Of a DNA stretch of 64,000 nt, positions 23,496-32,933 are shown one piece after another. Both the position numbers and the translations under genes were made by a program. Where the stretch lies: NCBI GenBank assembly GCA_964501365.1, contig CAZCST010000014.1, positions 186,001-250,000 of the forward strand, read 5' to 3'. The notes beneath the pieces were generated by a model. It saw nothing but the letters and a program-made list of their open reading frames with translations, ran no database searches and had not been told where the DNA came from. Origin of the DNA: CAZAMB01 sp964501365 (lineage in GTDB: Bacteria; Planctomycetota; Phycisphaerae; UBA1845). How positions within the stretch are numbered: position 1 is the first letter of the stretch; every line of letters begins with the position of its first letter.

Positions 23496-24268
23496 TTCAG
23501 CCGCGGAGCAATAGGCCGCCAGATCAGACCGGCCGCCATCGCCTGCACGCCGGTCACACCGTCTTTCTTGTAGAGCTGGCACATCATGTATTTGAATCCC
23601 AGCGTGGGCAGTCGATAGAACATATTGATCGTTCCGGTACCGGTGGAGACTCCGCTGGCGGATCCAGAGTTGGTGTCGTCAACTTCCGCGTAGGTGTCCG
23701 CGATGAAATAGGTGTCGCTGGGCACGCGGCCGTTGTCGATGAATGGCGCCGTGAAGCTGCTCGCCCCGTTAATGATGTTCAGTTCGAGGATCTTCTGGAG
23801 CGGCCCGTTCTCCATCATGCCATAGACGATGGCCGAATAGGTTTCATCGTTCGCGTCAGTGCCGAATCCCGCAATTGCGATCTCGGAGTACGGCCGCACA
23901 GTGATGATGCCCGCGAGTCCCGCCTCTCCGCGCTTGGGCACGGTGATGTCATACGTCTCCACTGTCAGCGCTGCAGGCCACGCGGTTCCGAACTTGAGCG
24001 TGTCCGTAGCGGGATCGAATCCGGTGATCTCTCTGGACACGCCAAGGTTGAGGGCGGAGCCGGCGCCCGTCACCGTCATGATCATGCCCTTGAAGTAATC
24101 GATGTCTGACTCGGTGCGGGCTGCGTCGACCATCGTCGTGGTCGATCCAGAGTCCGACGTTCCACTCACCAGCAGCAGGGCCGGCTTGAGGTTGGCGAGC
24201 GGCGTATCGTTGGCGCCGCCGGTGAGGATGCGCCACAGGGACCAACGATCAAACGGTGCGGGTTGCAT
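23492..24268 (-). CDS. Virion or tail-associated structural protein, 258 aa
   Basis: ATG 24268 follows AAGGAGAAAA. Last gene of the minus-strand late module. Sequence begins MQPAPFDRWSLWRILTGGAN, followed by mostly beta-strand segments rich in Gly, Thr and Ala, for example GFDPATDTLKFGTAWPAAL, typical of virion structural proteins. No family recognised. Confidence 0.65.
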   Translation of the reverse strand: MQPAPFDRWSLWRILTGGANDTPLANLKPALLLVSGTSDSGSTTTMVDAARTESDIDYFKGMIMTVTGAGSALNLGVSREITGFDPATDTLKFGTAWPAALTVETYDITVPKRGEAGLAGIITVRPYSEIAIAGFGTDANDETYSAIVYGMMENGPLQKILELNIINGASSFTAPFIDNGRVPSDTYFIADTYAEVDDTNSGSASGVSTGTGTINMFYRLPTLGFKYMMCQLYKKDGVTGVQAMAAGLIWRPIAPRLN

Positions 24269-24285
24269 TGTTTTCTCCTTCAAAG

Positions 24286-24306
24286 GTGTCTAGTAAGACT
24301 AGACAC
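24286..24306 (-). promoter_or_regulatory. Perfect inverted repeat between two late genes
   Basis: GTGTCTAGT, 3-nt loop, ACTAGACAC. In the 43-bp gap between the 982-aa gene and the last late gene. With only CTTTG after it on the minus strand, it is a weak terminator, an RNA-processing hairpin or an operator. Confidence 0.45.
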
Positions 24307-24311
24307 TGGGG

Positions 24312-27260
24312 TCATCCGGCCAGCAACATCGGCGTCTGCATGGGCGCGGCAATCAGATCCGGGTCATAGTCATACACGTCGTGCTCCAGCTCCCCGAACT
24401 GTCCGGGCATGGACTGGATCATTCTCTGCACCCGCGTAATACGTCGCGAGGCTTCGTATCGGTCGATGTCCCCCTGGGTCAGTTGCAGGGGGGGCCTGTC
24501 GGGGAATTTCTCGGCGTACTGCTGTCGCAGTCCGTTCATTTCGTCGTAATCGAATCGCACGGCCGCCCGTCGCATGCGCCGGCCGAACTCCCGGTCGGTG
24601 TTGCGCATGGCGTGCAGTCGTTCGAGCATTTGCCTTTCGCGGCGGCCCTTGTCCAGCGGAATGCCGATCGCCTGGAGGATCGCGTCCTTGGAGGATCCGC
24701 GGTAGAGCAGGCGTTCATCCTCGTCGACCATGCCGCCCATATCGGGCCGGTATTGATTCATCGCCCGGAACACACGGTTGAGCTGGATGCCCGCGGGGAA
24801 GAGCGTTCGCGGGATCGGCAACTTGGTGCCGTCTGGCAGCTCCATCGGTTGCAGCTTCTCGATGTCGCGCGTGGCGGTGGCGCTCACCAGTCCGGTGAGG
24901 ATCCCGGCCGCCGGCGGCAGGGGGACAATTCCAAAGGGCGAGTCTTCCGGTGCGGGGGTGAAGGGCACTTGCAATCCGACTGCAGCGCCGACGTCGACGC
25001 CCAGCACGTCACGCATCCCGTTGGCGGCGATCTTTCCGAAGAGGGCCATACGCGCAACGGTCCCCAGGTTGCGACCGTTGAGACTGAGGATCTTCCCGAT
25101 CGATCCCATTTCTTCGAGCTGCTTTTCGGTCATGGCGCCGCGGACCGTGGAGTCCGCCACGAAGTTCCCCCAGCGTGCGAGGTACCCACTGAACTGCCGC
25201 AGGGGTCCGGGCAGCATGGACTGGAGCACCGTCCGCGATCCCGGACCGGGTCGGAACTGCGTGGCGCTGACCACGTTTCCGGCCTCGAAGTCGATCAAGG
25301 CGTCGAGCTGTGGAGCAGACAGCGGGCTTCCGTCGGGCAACCGCGGCAGAGGGTACTCGCCGGTGCGGATCAGGTGCCCCAGTTTGTGCTTCGCGCCATA
25401 GAAGGCGATCGCCCGGTTGGAGACTTCCGCCGACGTGAAGGGGGCCATGAGGAACGAGATCAGGCTGTTCTTGTCGACGAACTTGCCGTCCGGACGGACG
25501 ACGCGCTGCAGTTGCTCGGGGCTGATGTCGAACAGCCGGGGGTCGATATTGAGTTGCTGGTCCACCAGCTCCGGAAAATGGGCTTCAAAGCTGCGCCGTG
25601 CCGCCTCCTGGAGACGCGGCATACCCTTGAGGTGGCCGGGCGTCGCCCGCATTTCCTCCGAAACGCCGGCCATGAATCGCTTCACGCGCGGGGCGAACTC
25701 GCGGATGCCGACCATCGTATCGCCCACGCCAAGAACCGGCACGGTGGTTGTGACGGTCTGGAGCAGGTTGTTGAGCGAACTTTTCAGGTTGAGGCCCAGC
25801 GTCGACACGTAAAAGTAATTCGTGATCGCGTCCAGTCGTTTGCGGTAGTCGCGCTGAGTGCCAATGGTTGACACTGCGTCGGTCAAGCGCACCTGGTCGG
25901 ACCGCGACAGCTTGCCCTTCGCCTTGTCGATCGCCGAGAAAATATTGTTGAACAATCCGCCAAAGAGGATTTGGTCTTCGGCCATGGAACCGCGCAGGGC
26001 CCGCACGTGGGTCTGCAGCGCCCGCAGCAACGCCGGGGATCCCGTCTCGGGGAGGATCTGCTCAATGGCGATGGGCGGGCGATTCTTTCCGCCGGGGATC
26101 ATCCTCGTGGCTACCTTGGCTCCGCTGGCCTTCACGCCTTCCCGGATGACCTGCACCATGATCGGCTCGGCGGTGGGCATGATGGTCCGCCCGAACTCAT
26201 CGACGTGCGAGGCGATGGCCCGCTCGTGATCCGAGAGGGGGGCATTGATCGCGTAGGTCTTCGACGCCGACGCCACGTACTTTTGCAGCACGAGATTGAG
26301 GTCGGTGTAAAATAAGTCCTGCCCGTCGGGGCCGCCGAGTGTCAGCCCGGTGCGCTGTCGTTTGAACAGGTGCGGGTTGTAGTAGGCGGCTCCGACGTCT
26401 TGGATCCACCGCTGCCAATCGGCATATCGCGAGTGAAGCGTCCGCTGATCGGTGATGGTCCACGCCCCGCCGGGGGGCTGATTCTTGAGCTTGAGGGCCT
26501 GCGCCATGGCCCGGTTGCGTTTCCCACCCAGGCGGTCCAGTGCCTCCAGCCCGTCCACCGCGAAGGTGGATTCGTTCCCGGTGAGCGGGATATGGGGCAG
26601 ATAGTCGCGAAGGTAGGGGGGTGCCTCCGCCGGATCGAACGGCCGGCTCTTCGCCAGTGTACCGGTGTCCATGCCTCCTGAGACCTTGTGGGTCTGTCGC
26701 ATGAAGCGGTGCCATATGTCATCCATGACCAGGCGAAGGTCGCCGGCGACTTGTCGCAGTTCTGGTGTTGCGCCCGCAGGATTCACGCCTTCCATGAGCT
26801 GGGAGACGACGGGCATTTCGTCCTTCCAGCGTGGCCGGTCCATGATCTTCCACATGGGCTCGGCGGCCTTGAGGACTTCCGCCTGCCGGTGCATCGAGAG
26901 GCTGGAGAGCTTGGGGATGATCGTCCCGCGAAACATCGACTCGGTGGTGCGGATGCCCAGGGAGACGCCGGAGAATTCATTCGCCGTGCCAATGAACCGC
27001 TTGGGGACCGTGCCCTGGATCCACGACCGGGTCGGGAACTTGCGAGACAGGAAGGCGGCAACCCACACCATGGGGTCCGCCGCGGTATTGACCGCCGCCG
27101 CGAGGAAGCCGTTTTTGATGCCCAGTCGCTCGGCCGCGGTGCGGCTCTCTTCGACGGTAATGGACTCCGGATCGGTGAGTACCTTTTGCAGAGTGGCTAT
27201 ATCGCCCGCGGTAAGGGCGGACATGGCGGCGTCGTACTGGTCACGGAGTGAAAGAGTCAA
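24312..27260 (-). CDS. Large internal-virion or tail protein, 982 aa
   Basis: TTG 27260 start; an upstream stop leaves no earlier start, and ATG 27224 is an alternative. Mostly helical with alternating hydrophobic stretches (KNGFLAAAVNTAADPMVWVA, RMALFGKIAANGMRDVLGVD). No enzyme motif. Size, position at the end of the tail genes and composition fit an ejected internal-virion protein like those of T7/N4-type podoviruses. This is inferred from context. Confidence 0.7.
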   Translation of the reverse strand: MTLSLRDQYDAAMSALTAGDIATLQKVLTDPESITVEESRTAAERLGIKNGFLAAAVNTAADPMVWVAAFLSRKFPTRSWIQGTVPKRFIGTANEFSGVSLGIRTTESMFRGTIIPKLSSLSMHRQAEVLKAAEPMWKIMDRPRWKDEMPVVSQLMEGVNPAGATPELRQVAGDLRLVMDDIWHRFMRQTHKVSGGMDTGTLAKSRPFDPAEAPPYLRDYLPHIPLTGNESTFAVDGLEALDRLGGKRNRAMAQALKLKNQPPGGAWTITDQRTLHSRYADWQRWIQDVGAAYYNPHLFKRQRTGLTLGGPDGQDLFYTDLNLVLQKYVASASKTYAINAPLSDHERAIASHVDEFGRTIMPTAEPIMVQVIREGVKASGAKVATRMIPGGKNRPPIAIEQILPETGSPALLRALQTHVRALRGSMAEDQILFGGLFNNIFSAIDKAKGKLSRSDQVRLTDAVSTIGTQRDYRKRLDAITNYFYVSTLGLNLKSSLNNLLQTVTTTVPVLGVGDTMVGIREFAPRVKRFMAGVSEEMRATPGHLKGMPRLQEAARRSFEAHFPELVDQQLNIDPRLFDISPEQLQRVVRPDGKFVDKNSLISFLMAPFTSAEVSNRAIAFYGAKHKLGHLIRTGEYPLPRLPDGSPLSAPQLDALIDFEAGNVVSATQFRPGPGSRTVLQSMLPGPLRQFSGYLARWGNFVADSTVRGAMTEKQLEEMGSIGKILSLNGRNLGTVARMALFGKIAANGMRDVLGVDVGAAVGLQVPFTPAPEDSPFGIVPLPPAAGILTGLVSATATRDIEKLQPMELPDGTKLPIPRTLFPAGIQLNRVFRAMNQYRPDMGGMVDEDERLLYRGSSKDAILQAIGIPLDKGRRERQMLERLHAMRNTDREFGRRMRRAAVRFDYDEMNGLRQQYAEKFPDRPPLQLTQGDIDRYEASRRITRVQRMIQSMPGQFGELEHDVYDYDPDLIAAPMQTPMLLAG

Positions 27261-27309
27261 GGATCATGGTTCATGGTGTGCAAGACCCTTTCGGCCTTTG
27301 GTGTAAGTC

Positions 27310-27325
27310 AGTTCCACGTGGAACA
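27310..27325. promoter_or_regulatory. 14-bp perfect palindrome resembling a ParB site (parS)
   Basis: AGTTCCACGTGGAACA (palindromic core 27311-27324) matches parS TGTTNCACGTGAAACA except at the first and twelfth positions. It sits in the 70-bp gap between two late genes. It may be a chance palindrome or a protein-binding site. Confidence 0.3.
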
Positions 27326-27330
27326 TTTTC

Positions 27331-28266
27331 CTAGATAAGCCTTGGCTGCACCGCCGCCGGCCCCTGGACCGCGGCGAGTTCCTGGAGCTTCTTGACCACG
27401 GTCAGCGCCCGCGACAGATCCATGAGCTGCTTGCTCTGGTCTCCGCCGCCGCCTTGCTGGGCCTGCCCCAAGCGCTGCATCATCATCATTTGCATTTGCG
27501 GGTCTATTTCGTCCTTCTTACCCATCATTTTCGTGGCGAGCAGAGTGACCAGGGCTCCGGCCCCGGCTCCCAGCAGGCCCTTGCCAATCGCGGGCTTGGA
27601 TTCGCTGGCCCCTGCTTCCGTGCGGGCGATGCGGAGAGCTTCCCGGCCTCGTTCGCCGGCCTGCCGCGGGGTGCTCGACGCACGCAGGCGGGTGACGGCT
27701 TCCGCGACTGCGGGGTTGGTCGCCGCCGATGTACTGCCAAAGTACCCGGGGATCTTGATCTTGCCGACCGCCGCCTCGATGCGCGGAGTGGCTGCACCAA
27801 CCCGGGCGACGCGCGCCTGCCTCACGCCCTGTGCCGCTGCATCCTGCTCGGCCTTGATTTGGGCCACGCGGATCGCCTGTTGGATGGGATTCTCCGGACC
27901 GGGGGCCGCGGAGATCCGCACCGCCGGCGTTCGAATGTTCCCGCCCAGCATTTCCGAAGGCCGCTCCTGGGTGATCAGCTCGGGCGAGGGCACGCGGTTG
28001 CCTGCCAGCACGATCGCCCCGCGCGATCCGCTGCCCATGGGTGTTCTTGCAGCTTCGGAAAGATACAGAGCGAGTCGTCCCTGTCGGGGCTTATCCAGAT
28101 GCTCGGCGGTGGCTGCGATGTCGGCGAGGCGGGCTTTGAATGTTTGGTCGTCGATGACGCCGCTACGCACGTCCGCCTGAGCCTTTTTCATGGCGGAGAT
28201 TTGCGCCTTGAGCAAGACATCGGCTTGGCTGACCTTGGTTATTACCTTTTGTGCTTCGTCGGCCAT
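27331..28266 (-). CDS. Internal-virion-like helical protein, 311 aa
   Basis: ATG 28266 with GGGAGG upstream. Ala/Gln/Arg-rich and helical (VSQADVLLKAQISAMKKAQA), with a hydrophobic GLLGAGAGALVTLLATKMMG near residue 230 and a Gln/Gly/Met-rich tail. A membrane-active region in a virion protein would fit ejection. Unknown family. Confidence 0.65.
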   Translation of the reverse strand: MADEAQKVITKVSQADVLLKAQISAMKKAQADVRSGVIDDQTFKARLADIAATAEHLDKPRQGRLALYLSEAARTPMGSGSRGAIVLAGNRVPSPELITQERPSEMLGGNIRTPAVRISAAPGPENPIQQAIRVAQIKAEQDAAAQGVRQARVARVGAATPRIEAAVGKIKIPGYFGSTSAATNPAVAEAVTRLRASSTPRQAGERGREALRIARTEAGASESKPAIGKGLLGAGAGALVTLLATKMMGKKDEIDPQMQMMMMQRLGQAQQGGGGDQSKQLMDLSRALTVVKKLQELAAVQGPAAVQPRLI

Positions 28267-28267
28267 G

Positions 28268-28759
28268 TTACATCAACCTCCCGCCCGCCAGCTCTGCCGG
28301 CAGACCACGCAGCAGGGTTTCGAAACTGTCGTTCTTGTTCCCGTCTCCGTCTGCGTCCGTGTCACCACCATTTTGCATTTCGGAGAGCTGTTGCACCAGT
28401 GAGTCGATGTCCGGGAAGGATTCGCTCGCGGGCGCTCCCAGCAGGCTTTCCGCTCCGTGCGGTTCATAGGGGGTGCCGTCATCGATCCCCAGCAGTGATC
28501 CGGCGGCGTGCGAGCCAGCGCCAAAGAGGGCGGTTCCACCCAGCAGTCCCGCCCCGGCTCCGGCTGCCGTGACCAACCGCTCAGGGGTAAGAAACTTCTT
28601 CCCGATCGCGGTGGGGATTTTTGTAGCCACACGGCCGGCGACCTTCTCGGCGCCTTCGGCTGCGGCCTTCCCAAAGAAGCGACGCGCGAGGGCCATGCCG
28701 CCATCAGCCGCGGCGGTTCCGCCCAGCATCATCAGAAGTTCGAGCAGGAAAGCGGGCAT
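28268..28759 (-). CDS. Small Gly/Ala-rich virion protein with Ca-binding-like loop, 163 aa
   Basis: Hydrophobic N-terminus (MPAFLLELLMMLGGTAAADG) and a glycine-rich GAGAGLLGGTALFGAGSHAA region, then an acidic loop DTDADGDGNKND resembling an EF-hand or type-3-repeat loop. Two bp from the next late gene. Possibly membrane-active on ejection; inferred only. Confidence 0.6.
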   Translation of the reverse strand: MPAFLLELLMMLGGTAAADGGMALARRFFGKAAAEGAEKVAGRVATKIPTAIGKKFLTPERLVTAAGAGAGLLGGTALFGAGSHAAGSLLGIDDGTPYEPHGAESLLGAPASESFPDIDSLVQQLSEMQNGGDTDADGDGNKNDSFETLLRGLPAELAGGRLM

Positions 28760-28762
28760 GGT

Positions 28763-30082
28763 TTACGCCTCTCTACCAAAATCCACGCGGGGCAACAATT
28801 CCCGGTCTCGCACCCGGACACGCTCAAGGGCGATCCTGTGGCGTCGCTTGTGCTGCTTGGTGTAGCGCTGCACGTTCAGGTTGGGCAGCAAGGTCTGGAG
28901 CTGCGAGGTACTCATCTTGAGTCCGCCGCGATCCACGAAGATCCGGCCGCGCACGTTGGTCGCAACGCCGCCGGAAGAGCTGACTTCCGTGATGATCCGA
29001 TCAAGAGTTTCCTCGACGATCAGATCATCAAACAATATACCGGCGCCGGTTGGAGCGCCTTCGAGCACCAGGCTGATGGGCTTTTCGAAAGCCGTCGCAC
29101 ACCGATACACATTGCAGCCGGTGAACTTCGCCAGCACGCCGGAGGCCAGATCCCACTGCACTCTGATCCCGGCGTATCGCAGGTTTTCGACTCGGCCGTT
29201 GCGGTATTCGATCGTTCCCGACAGCGGCCCCGCACCGGCGGAATTCTTCACCCGGAAGCCCCAGGGATCATCGCCCGCATCGGCACTCTTGCCGGAGGTC
29301 ACGTCTTCGACGATCACGTTGACGGGGGATGAATTGCTGTCCATTTGATGCAGGTCGATCGTGATGCCGACCGCGTGGCCCTCGTGGTATCCGCCCTGCA
29401 CGTAAACGTCGATCAGCTTGTCCGCGGATTCATCCGGCTCGATGTCGCACCAGTGCGACGATCCCGTGCCGTCATTGCCCGTCCCGCCGCAGCGGAGTAC
29501 GCGACAGTCGTTCGCGTCTTCGATGGTGAGGCCGTGCCGATAATTGTCGTTGAGCAGCAGGTAATTGATCAGCACGCGAAGGTTGGCCCCGGTGTCCCAG
29601 TTATCGCCAGAGCACAGCCAGATTCCATCGCCGCCCCAGTTCTTGATATGGGCTTCGCCTTGCCCCTGTATTTCGACCCCGTTGCAACTGATGAACTTGG
29701 CCCCGGCCCGCAGCTCAGATCCGTCGGCGTGATCTTCCCGGCGTCCGTACAGCGACGATCCCGGCTCGAAGATCAGCCCGGTGTTGCTCTTGTTGAGCCA
29801 GCGAAATAGCGATTGGACCCTTCCGATCGTTGGCGTCGCGTGATTCTCGCGGACGGTGACGCCGGTCCCAAGATGAATCTTGTTGTTGTTGAGTTCGACG
29901 GCGCCCTCCGCATCCACCAAATCGCCGTGCCCCAGTGGATCGACGCGCCCGGTCACTTCCCATGTGGAGGAAATGTTGCTGCCCAGATAGAGCGTATCAT
30001 TCGGATTGGCGACGGCCGCGTTGCGGATCGCAGTCCGTGTGTCCAGCCCGGCGCCCGGATGTGTCACAGCAACAGTTGCCAT
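28763..30082 (-). CDS. Right-handed beta-helix protein, probable tailspike
   Basis: 439 residues. Repeated short Gly/Asn/Val turns (ISCNGVEIQGQGEAHIKNWG, GIWLCSGDNWD, GLTIEDANDCRVLRCGG, GIRVQWDLASG) form the parallel beta-helix pattern of pectate-lyase-like folds, common in phage tailspikes that cut or bind surface polysaccharide. No catalytic triad can be assigned. The basic C-terminus (KQHKRRHRIALERVRVRDRE) is unusual for a spike tip. Its start overlaps the stop of the upstream gene. Confidence 0.75.
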   Translation of the reverse strand: MATVAVTHPGAGLDTRTAIRNAAVANPNDTLYLGSNISSTWEVTGRVDPLGHGDLVDAEGAVELNNNKIHLGTGVTVRENHATPTIGRVQSLFRWLNKSNTGLIFEPGSSLYGRREDHADGSELRAGAKFISCNGVEIQGQGEAHIKNWGGDGIWLCSGDNWDTGANLRVLINYLLLNDNYRHGLTIEDANDCRVLRCGGTGNDGTGSSHWCDIEPDESADKLIDVYVQGGYHEGHAVGITIDLHQMDSNSSPVNVIVEDVTSGKSADAGDDPWGFRVKNSAGAGPLSGTIEYRNGRVENLRYAGIRVQWDLASGVLAKFTGCNVYRCATAFEKPISLVLEGAPTGAGILFDDLIVEETLDRIITEVSSSGGVATNVRGRIFVDRGGLKMSTSQLQTLLPNLNVQRYTKQHKRRHRIALERVRVRDRELLPRVDFGREA

Positions 30083-31440
30083 TACGCCACCAGTCCCAGC
30101 TCGGCCAGCTTCCGCATGGCGAGCGCCCGTCCGATGTCCTGCATTGGCCCCATCGCTCCGGCGTTGGGATCCAGCGGAGTGTGAACTTCCTCCGTGGTCG
30201 GCGAGGGCGGGCCATATTGAAAGCTCTCTCCGCCTTGCGGGGGTGCCTGCACGGGCGGGAATTGCATCGGCGGTCCGCTGATCAGGCGCCGCGTGTTCAC
30301 CCGCTGCACCGGCAGAGCCGCGGGCTGTGCCGCCGGCTGACCGTACACGCCGCCATAAGCCGCACGCTTCTCCGCGGCAAAAGGAACTTCTGCCCGAAGT
30401 CGCGCCACGTCAGGGGATTCGGTCGCCCGCATCGCATTGCCGATCGTGGGCCCGGTCAGGATGTCGTCGATTTCCTTCTGGAGCTGGCGGAAGTCAACGT
30501 GTTCGCTGCTGGGCTGGAGTCCGAAGTATTCCGCCACGCTGGTGATCGGCCCCGATGTATTGTCGATGAAGGTTTGCAGCTCTCCGCGCAGCGCCTGCAT
30601 TCCCTGCACGGCCGCCAGTTGTTCAGACGGATTGGCGCTGTTGGTCTTGTCCTTGAGCTGGGCGAAGACCTTGCGAGCGTTTCCGCGCTGCACGCCGAAC
30701 AAAGATCCGGCCATCGTGGAGAGCGGTCCCGCTTCGTTCATCCCGTTGAGACCCTTGTCGACCAGTGTCGCGACGGCCTGCTCTGCCGCCGGCTGGGTCG
30801 CAGCCGCGGCGGCGACGTTACCGGCTTGCTGGAGATACGCGCCGGTGCCCGCTTCGTATTTGCGCGACTCCACTGCATCGAGAGCACGTTGCGCTTCTGC
30901 CGCCTTGTTGCCGATCTGGCGATCTTCCCGCATTCCGGAAATTTGTTCGGTCAGCGCATCAAGCTGCCCCTTGGTGATGGAGCGCTGCGACGCGCGGTCG
31001 GCCTCTCCGAGATTGAACAGCTCGACTGCGTTCTTTTGGCCCTGGTTCATCACGTCCAGATTGGCCTGCCGCGTCGCCGCATTCTCTCCCTGCGTGAATG
31101 CCTGTGACGCTCGGAGCGCGTCCATCATATCCGCGTGCTCGGATTGCATTTGTCCGATCTGCGCCCGCACCAACTCTCGCGCCGCCTTCCGATCCTCTTC
31201 GCCCAGGTTAAACATCTTCATGAGCTGGTCGGTCTGGTGGTCGATCGTGTCGGTCATGGACTTGGCGTTGATCTTCGCCGCCTCCAGTGCCGTGGCCGCC
31301 TGCTTGTCCGCCAGATATCGCGTGTCGTAATGGCCGATCCCTGTGGAGAGCAGATCGGAAATCAGGCTGCCGTAGTCGAAGCGCTCTTTGGATCGCTTCG
31401 CCACGCGCGACACGCGGGGGGCTGTGTAGATCTGTGCCAT
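30082..31440 (-). CDS. Helical internal/tail protein, 452 aa
   Basis: Long Glu/Gln/Ala-rich helices (RKAARELVRAQIGQMQSEHA, NEAGPLSTMAGSLFGVQRGN), then a Pro/Gln-rich C-terminal third with many PPxQ repeats. The amphipathic coiled-coil character suits an internal virion or tail protein. No family recognised. Confidence 0.6.
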   Translation of the reverse strand: MAQIYTAPRVSRVAKRSKERFDYGSLISDLLSTGIGHYDTRYLADKQAATALEAAKINAKSMTDTIDHQTDQLMKMFNLGEEDRKAARELVRAQIGQMQSEHADMMDALRASQAFTQGENAATRQANLDVMNQGQKNAVELFNLGEADRASQRSITKGQLDALTEQISGMREDRQIGNKAAEAQRALDAVESRKYEAGTGAYLQQAGNVAAAAATQPAAEQAVATLVDKGLNGMNEAGPLSTMAGSLFGVQRGNARKVFAQLKDKTNSANPSEQLAAVQGMQALRGELQTFIDNTSGPITSVAEYFGLQPSSEHVDFRQLQKEIDDILTGPTIGNAMRATESPDVARLRAEVPFAAEKRAAYGGVYGQPAAQPAALPVQRVNTRRLISGPPMQFPPVQAPPQGGESFQYGPPSPTTEEVHTPLDPNAGAMGPMQDIGRALAMRKLAELGLVA

Positions 31441-31443
31441 GAC

Positions 31444-31788
31444 TTAGCCTCCAAGGGCTTGGGCGAAACCGGGGTCGATGAAGTTCGAGCCCCTGCCGCC
31501 TGGCCTGAGAATTCGAATCTTACGCTGGAGTTGTCCGAAGCCGCCGATGTAATTCTCGAAGGGGTTGCCTTCGCCCATCGGCATCAGCGGGGTCTGCACA
31601 TGGTACGCCGGCTTGGGTGGTTCGGGTTCTTGTCCGAACAGTTTTGCCATCAAGCCGCTGCCGGCGGTTCCCGCAGCTCCCTTGGCCGCCGCTGCACCAA
31701 GACCTGCAGCGCCTGCGCCAGCGCCCGCCGCCGCGGCTGCGCCGGCATGACTCGCAAGTGCTCCCATCAGTGGCAACATGAACAGCAT
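31444..31788 (-). CDS. Small Ala/Gly-rich hydrophobic protein, 114 aa
   Basis: ATG 31788 has AAGGAG upstream and is preferred over a start ten residues earlier. The hydrophobic N-terminus MLFMLPLMGALASHAGAAAA continues in Gly/Ala repeats, then a polar Pro-rich C-terminus. Likely membrane-inserting, as in channel-forming ejection proteins. Confidence 0.6.
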   Translation of the reverse strand: MLFMLPLMGALASHAGAAAAAGAGAGAAGLGAAAAKGAAGTAGSGLMAKLFGQEPEPPKPAYHVQTPLMPMGEGNPFENYIGGFGQLQRKIRILRPGGRGSNFIDPGFAQALGG

Positions 31789-31798
31789 GACAAACTCC

Positions 31799-32914
31799 TT
31801 AGCCTTGGAACCGATCAAACGTATTGGCGATCAACGGCTGAATCATCGCCAGAATTTCCGGATCATGCAGGAGTGTCGCAAGCCGCTGGGCGATCATGCT
31901 TTGATTGGCTCCGACTTCTCCCATGCGAATTCCCTGTGCGGTCTCGATGTTGCCGCGCTGGCGCCCGACTTCCGCTTCGCGGCCCTGTTGGGTGAGCCGG
32001 GCGAGTTCTTCTTGCAACCCGGTAATCTGCGGAAGGTAATTGCCTTCGACGCCCGTCTGTCGCTGGAACAGATTCCCGAGCATCCCTTCACGCAGTCCCG
32101 CGTCCGTGGTCATGTGCGTGCCGTAGAGACTGGTAGCGCCTTCCTGTTCGCCGCGCGAGAGTGCCGCAATCGCGCTGTCGATGTTGCGATTGGTCGACCG
32201 CTCGGACTCCAGCTCGCCGGCCCGCGCCCCGACGTTGAATTCCTGCACGCGGTTGCGCTCGCCCGTGGCCGCCTGCTGGCTGCGGAACAGATCGCCGTAT
32301 CGGTTGTTGTTCAGTCGCGTCCGCGTATCGCCGAAGGCTCCAGCTTCGAACGGGTCCACCCCAAGGCGAGCCTGTTCGCTGAATGAGTTATCGATCTCGC
32401 TGCGCAGGGCCGCGTCTTGGTTGGCCGAGGCCGCTTCATTGCCGTAGGTCAGTGCTTGCTGGTAACGCTCTTCGGGATTGTCGAGGCCCAGCATATCGAA
32501 GCCGCTGCCCTCCACGATGCGGTGCCGGTTTTGTTCATTGATGCCCCGCTGCGTTGTTTCCCGCAGTCCGAAGAGTCCAGAATTCAGATCCGCCCGTGCC
32601 CCGCCCAGCCCTTCGTCGAGGGCGCTGGTGTAGGTGTCATAGGCGTCATCCATGGCCCCGCCGTACTGCCGGCGGGTTGCCATCGTGTCGCGGGTGAGCT
32701 GGTCGGGGTTGAAGAGCAGGGAGCTTTGATCATCAAACAACCCGCTGGTCATCAGCTCGTCGAGGTTTGGTGCGCCGAAGTCCTGTGTGTCCACCGAGTC
32801 GAGGTAGTTCAGCGCCTCATCGCGGTAGCCCGCCATGCGCTGGTTGTGCTGCTGGGTCTGGAGGAAATCCAGAAGCCCGCCAAGCCCCATCAGTAGATTC
32901 GGACCAACACTCAT
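31799..32914 (-). CDS. Structural tail/internal protein, 371 aa
   Basis: Hydrophobic MSVGPNLLMGLGGLLDFLQT at the start, then long Arg/Gln/Glu-rich helical repeats (RSQQAATGERNRVQEFNVGA, LQEELARLTQQGREAEVGRQ). Resembles other helical proteins in this cluster. Its place after the largest tail gene suits an internal or tail-tube component. Function inferred from position. Confidence 0.6.
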   Translation of the reverse strand: MSVGPNLLMGLGGLLDFLQTQQHNQRMAGYRDEALNYLDSVDTQDFGAPNLDELMTSGLFDDQSSLLFNPDQLTRDTMATRRQYGGAMDDAYDTYTSALDEGLGGARADLNSGLFGLRETTQRGINEQNRHRIVEGSGFDMLGLDNPEERYQQALTYGNEAASANQDAALRSEIDNSFSEQARLGVDPFEAGAFGDTRTRLNNNRYGDLFRSQQAATGERNRVQEFNVGARAGELESERSTNRNIDSAIAALSRGEQEGATSLYGTHMTTDAGLREGMLGNLFQRQTGVEGNYLPQITGLQEELARLTQQGREAEVGRQRGNIETAQGIRMGEVGANQSMIAQRLATLLHDPEILAMIQPLIANTFDRFQG

Positions 32915-32933
32915 AGTTCACCTGCCCGTCATT

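Noticed and set aside
24381..25871. Long plus-strand ORF of 496 codons opposite the 982-aa late gene
   Set aside because: Antisense shadow of a GC-rich gene; no ribosome binding site, wrong composition, and all neighbours in the module are on the minus strand.
27454..28572. 372-codon plus-strand ORF
   Set aside because: Overlaps two well-formed minus-strand late genes; Arg/His-rich composition typical of a shadow frame.
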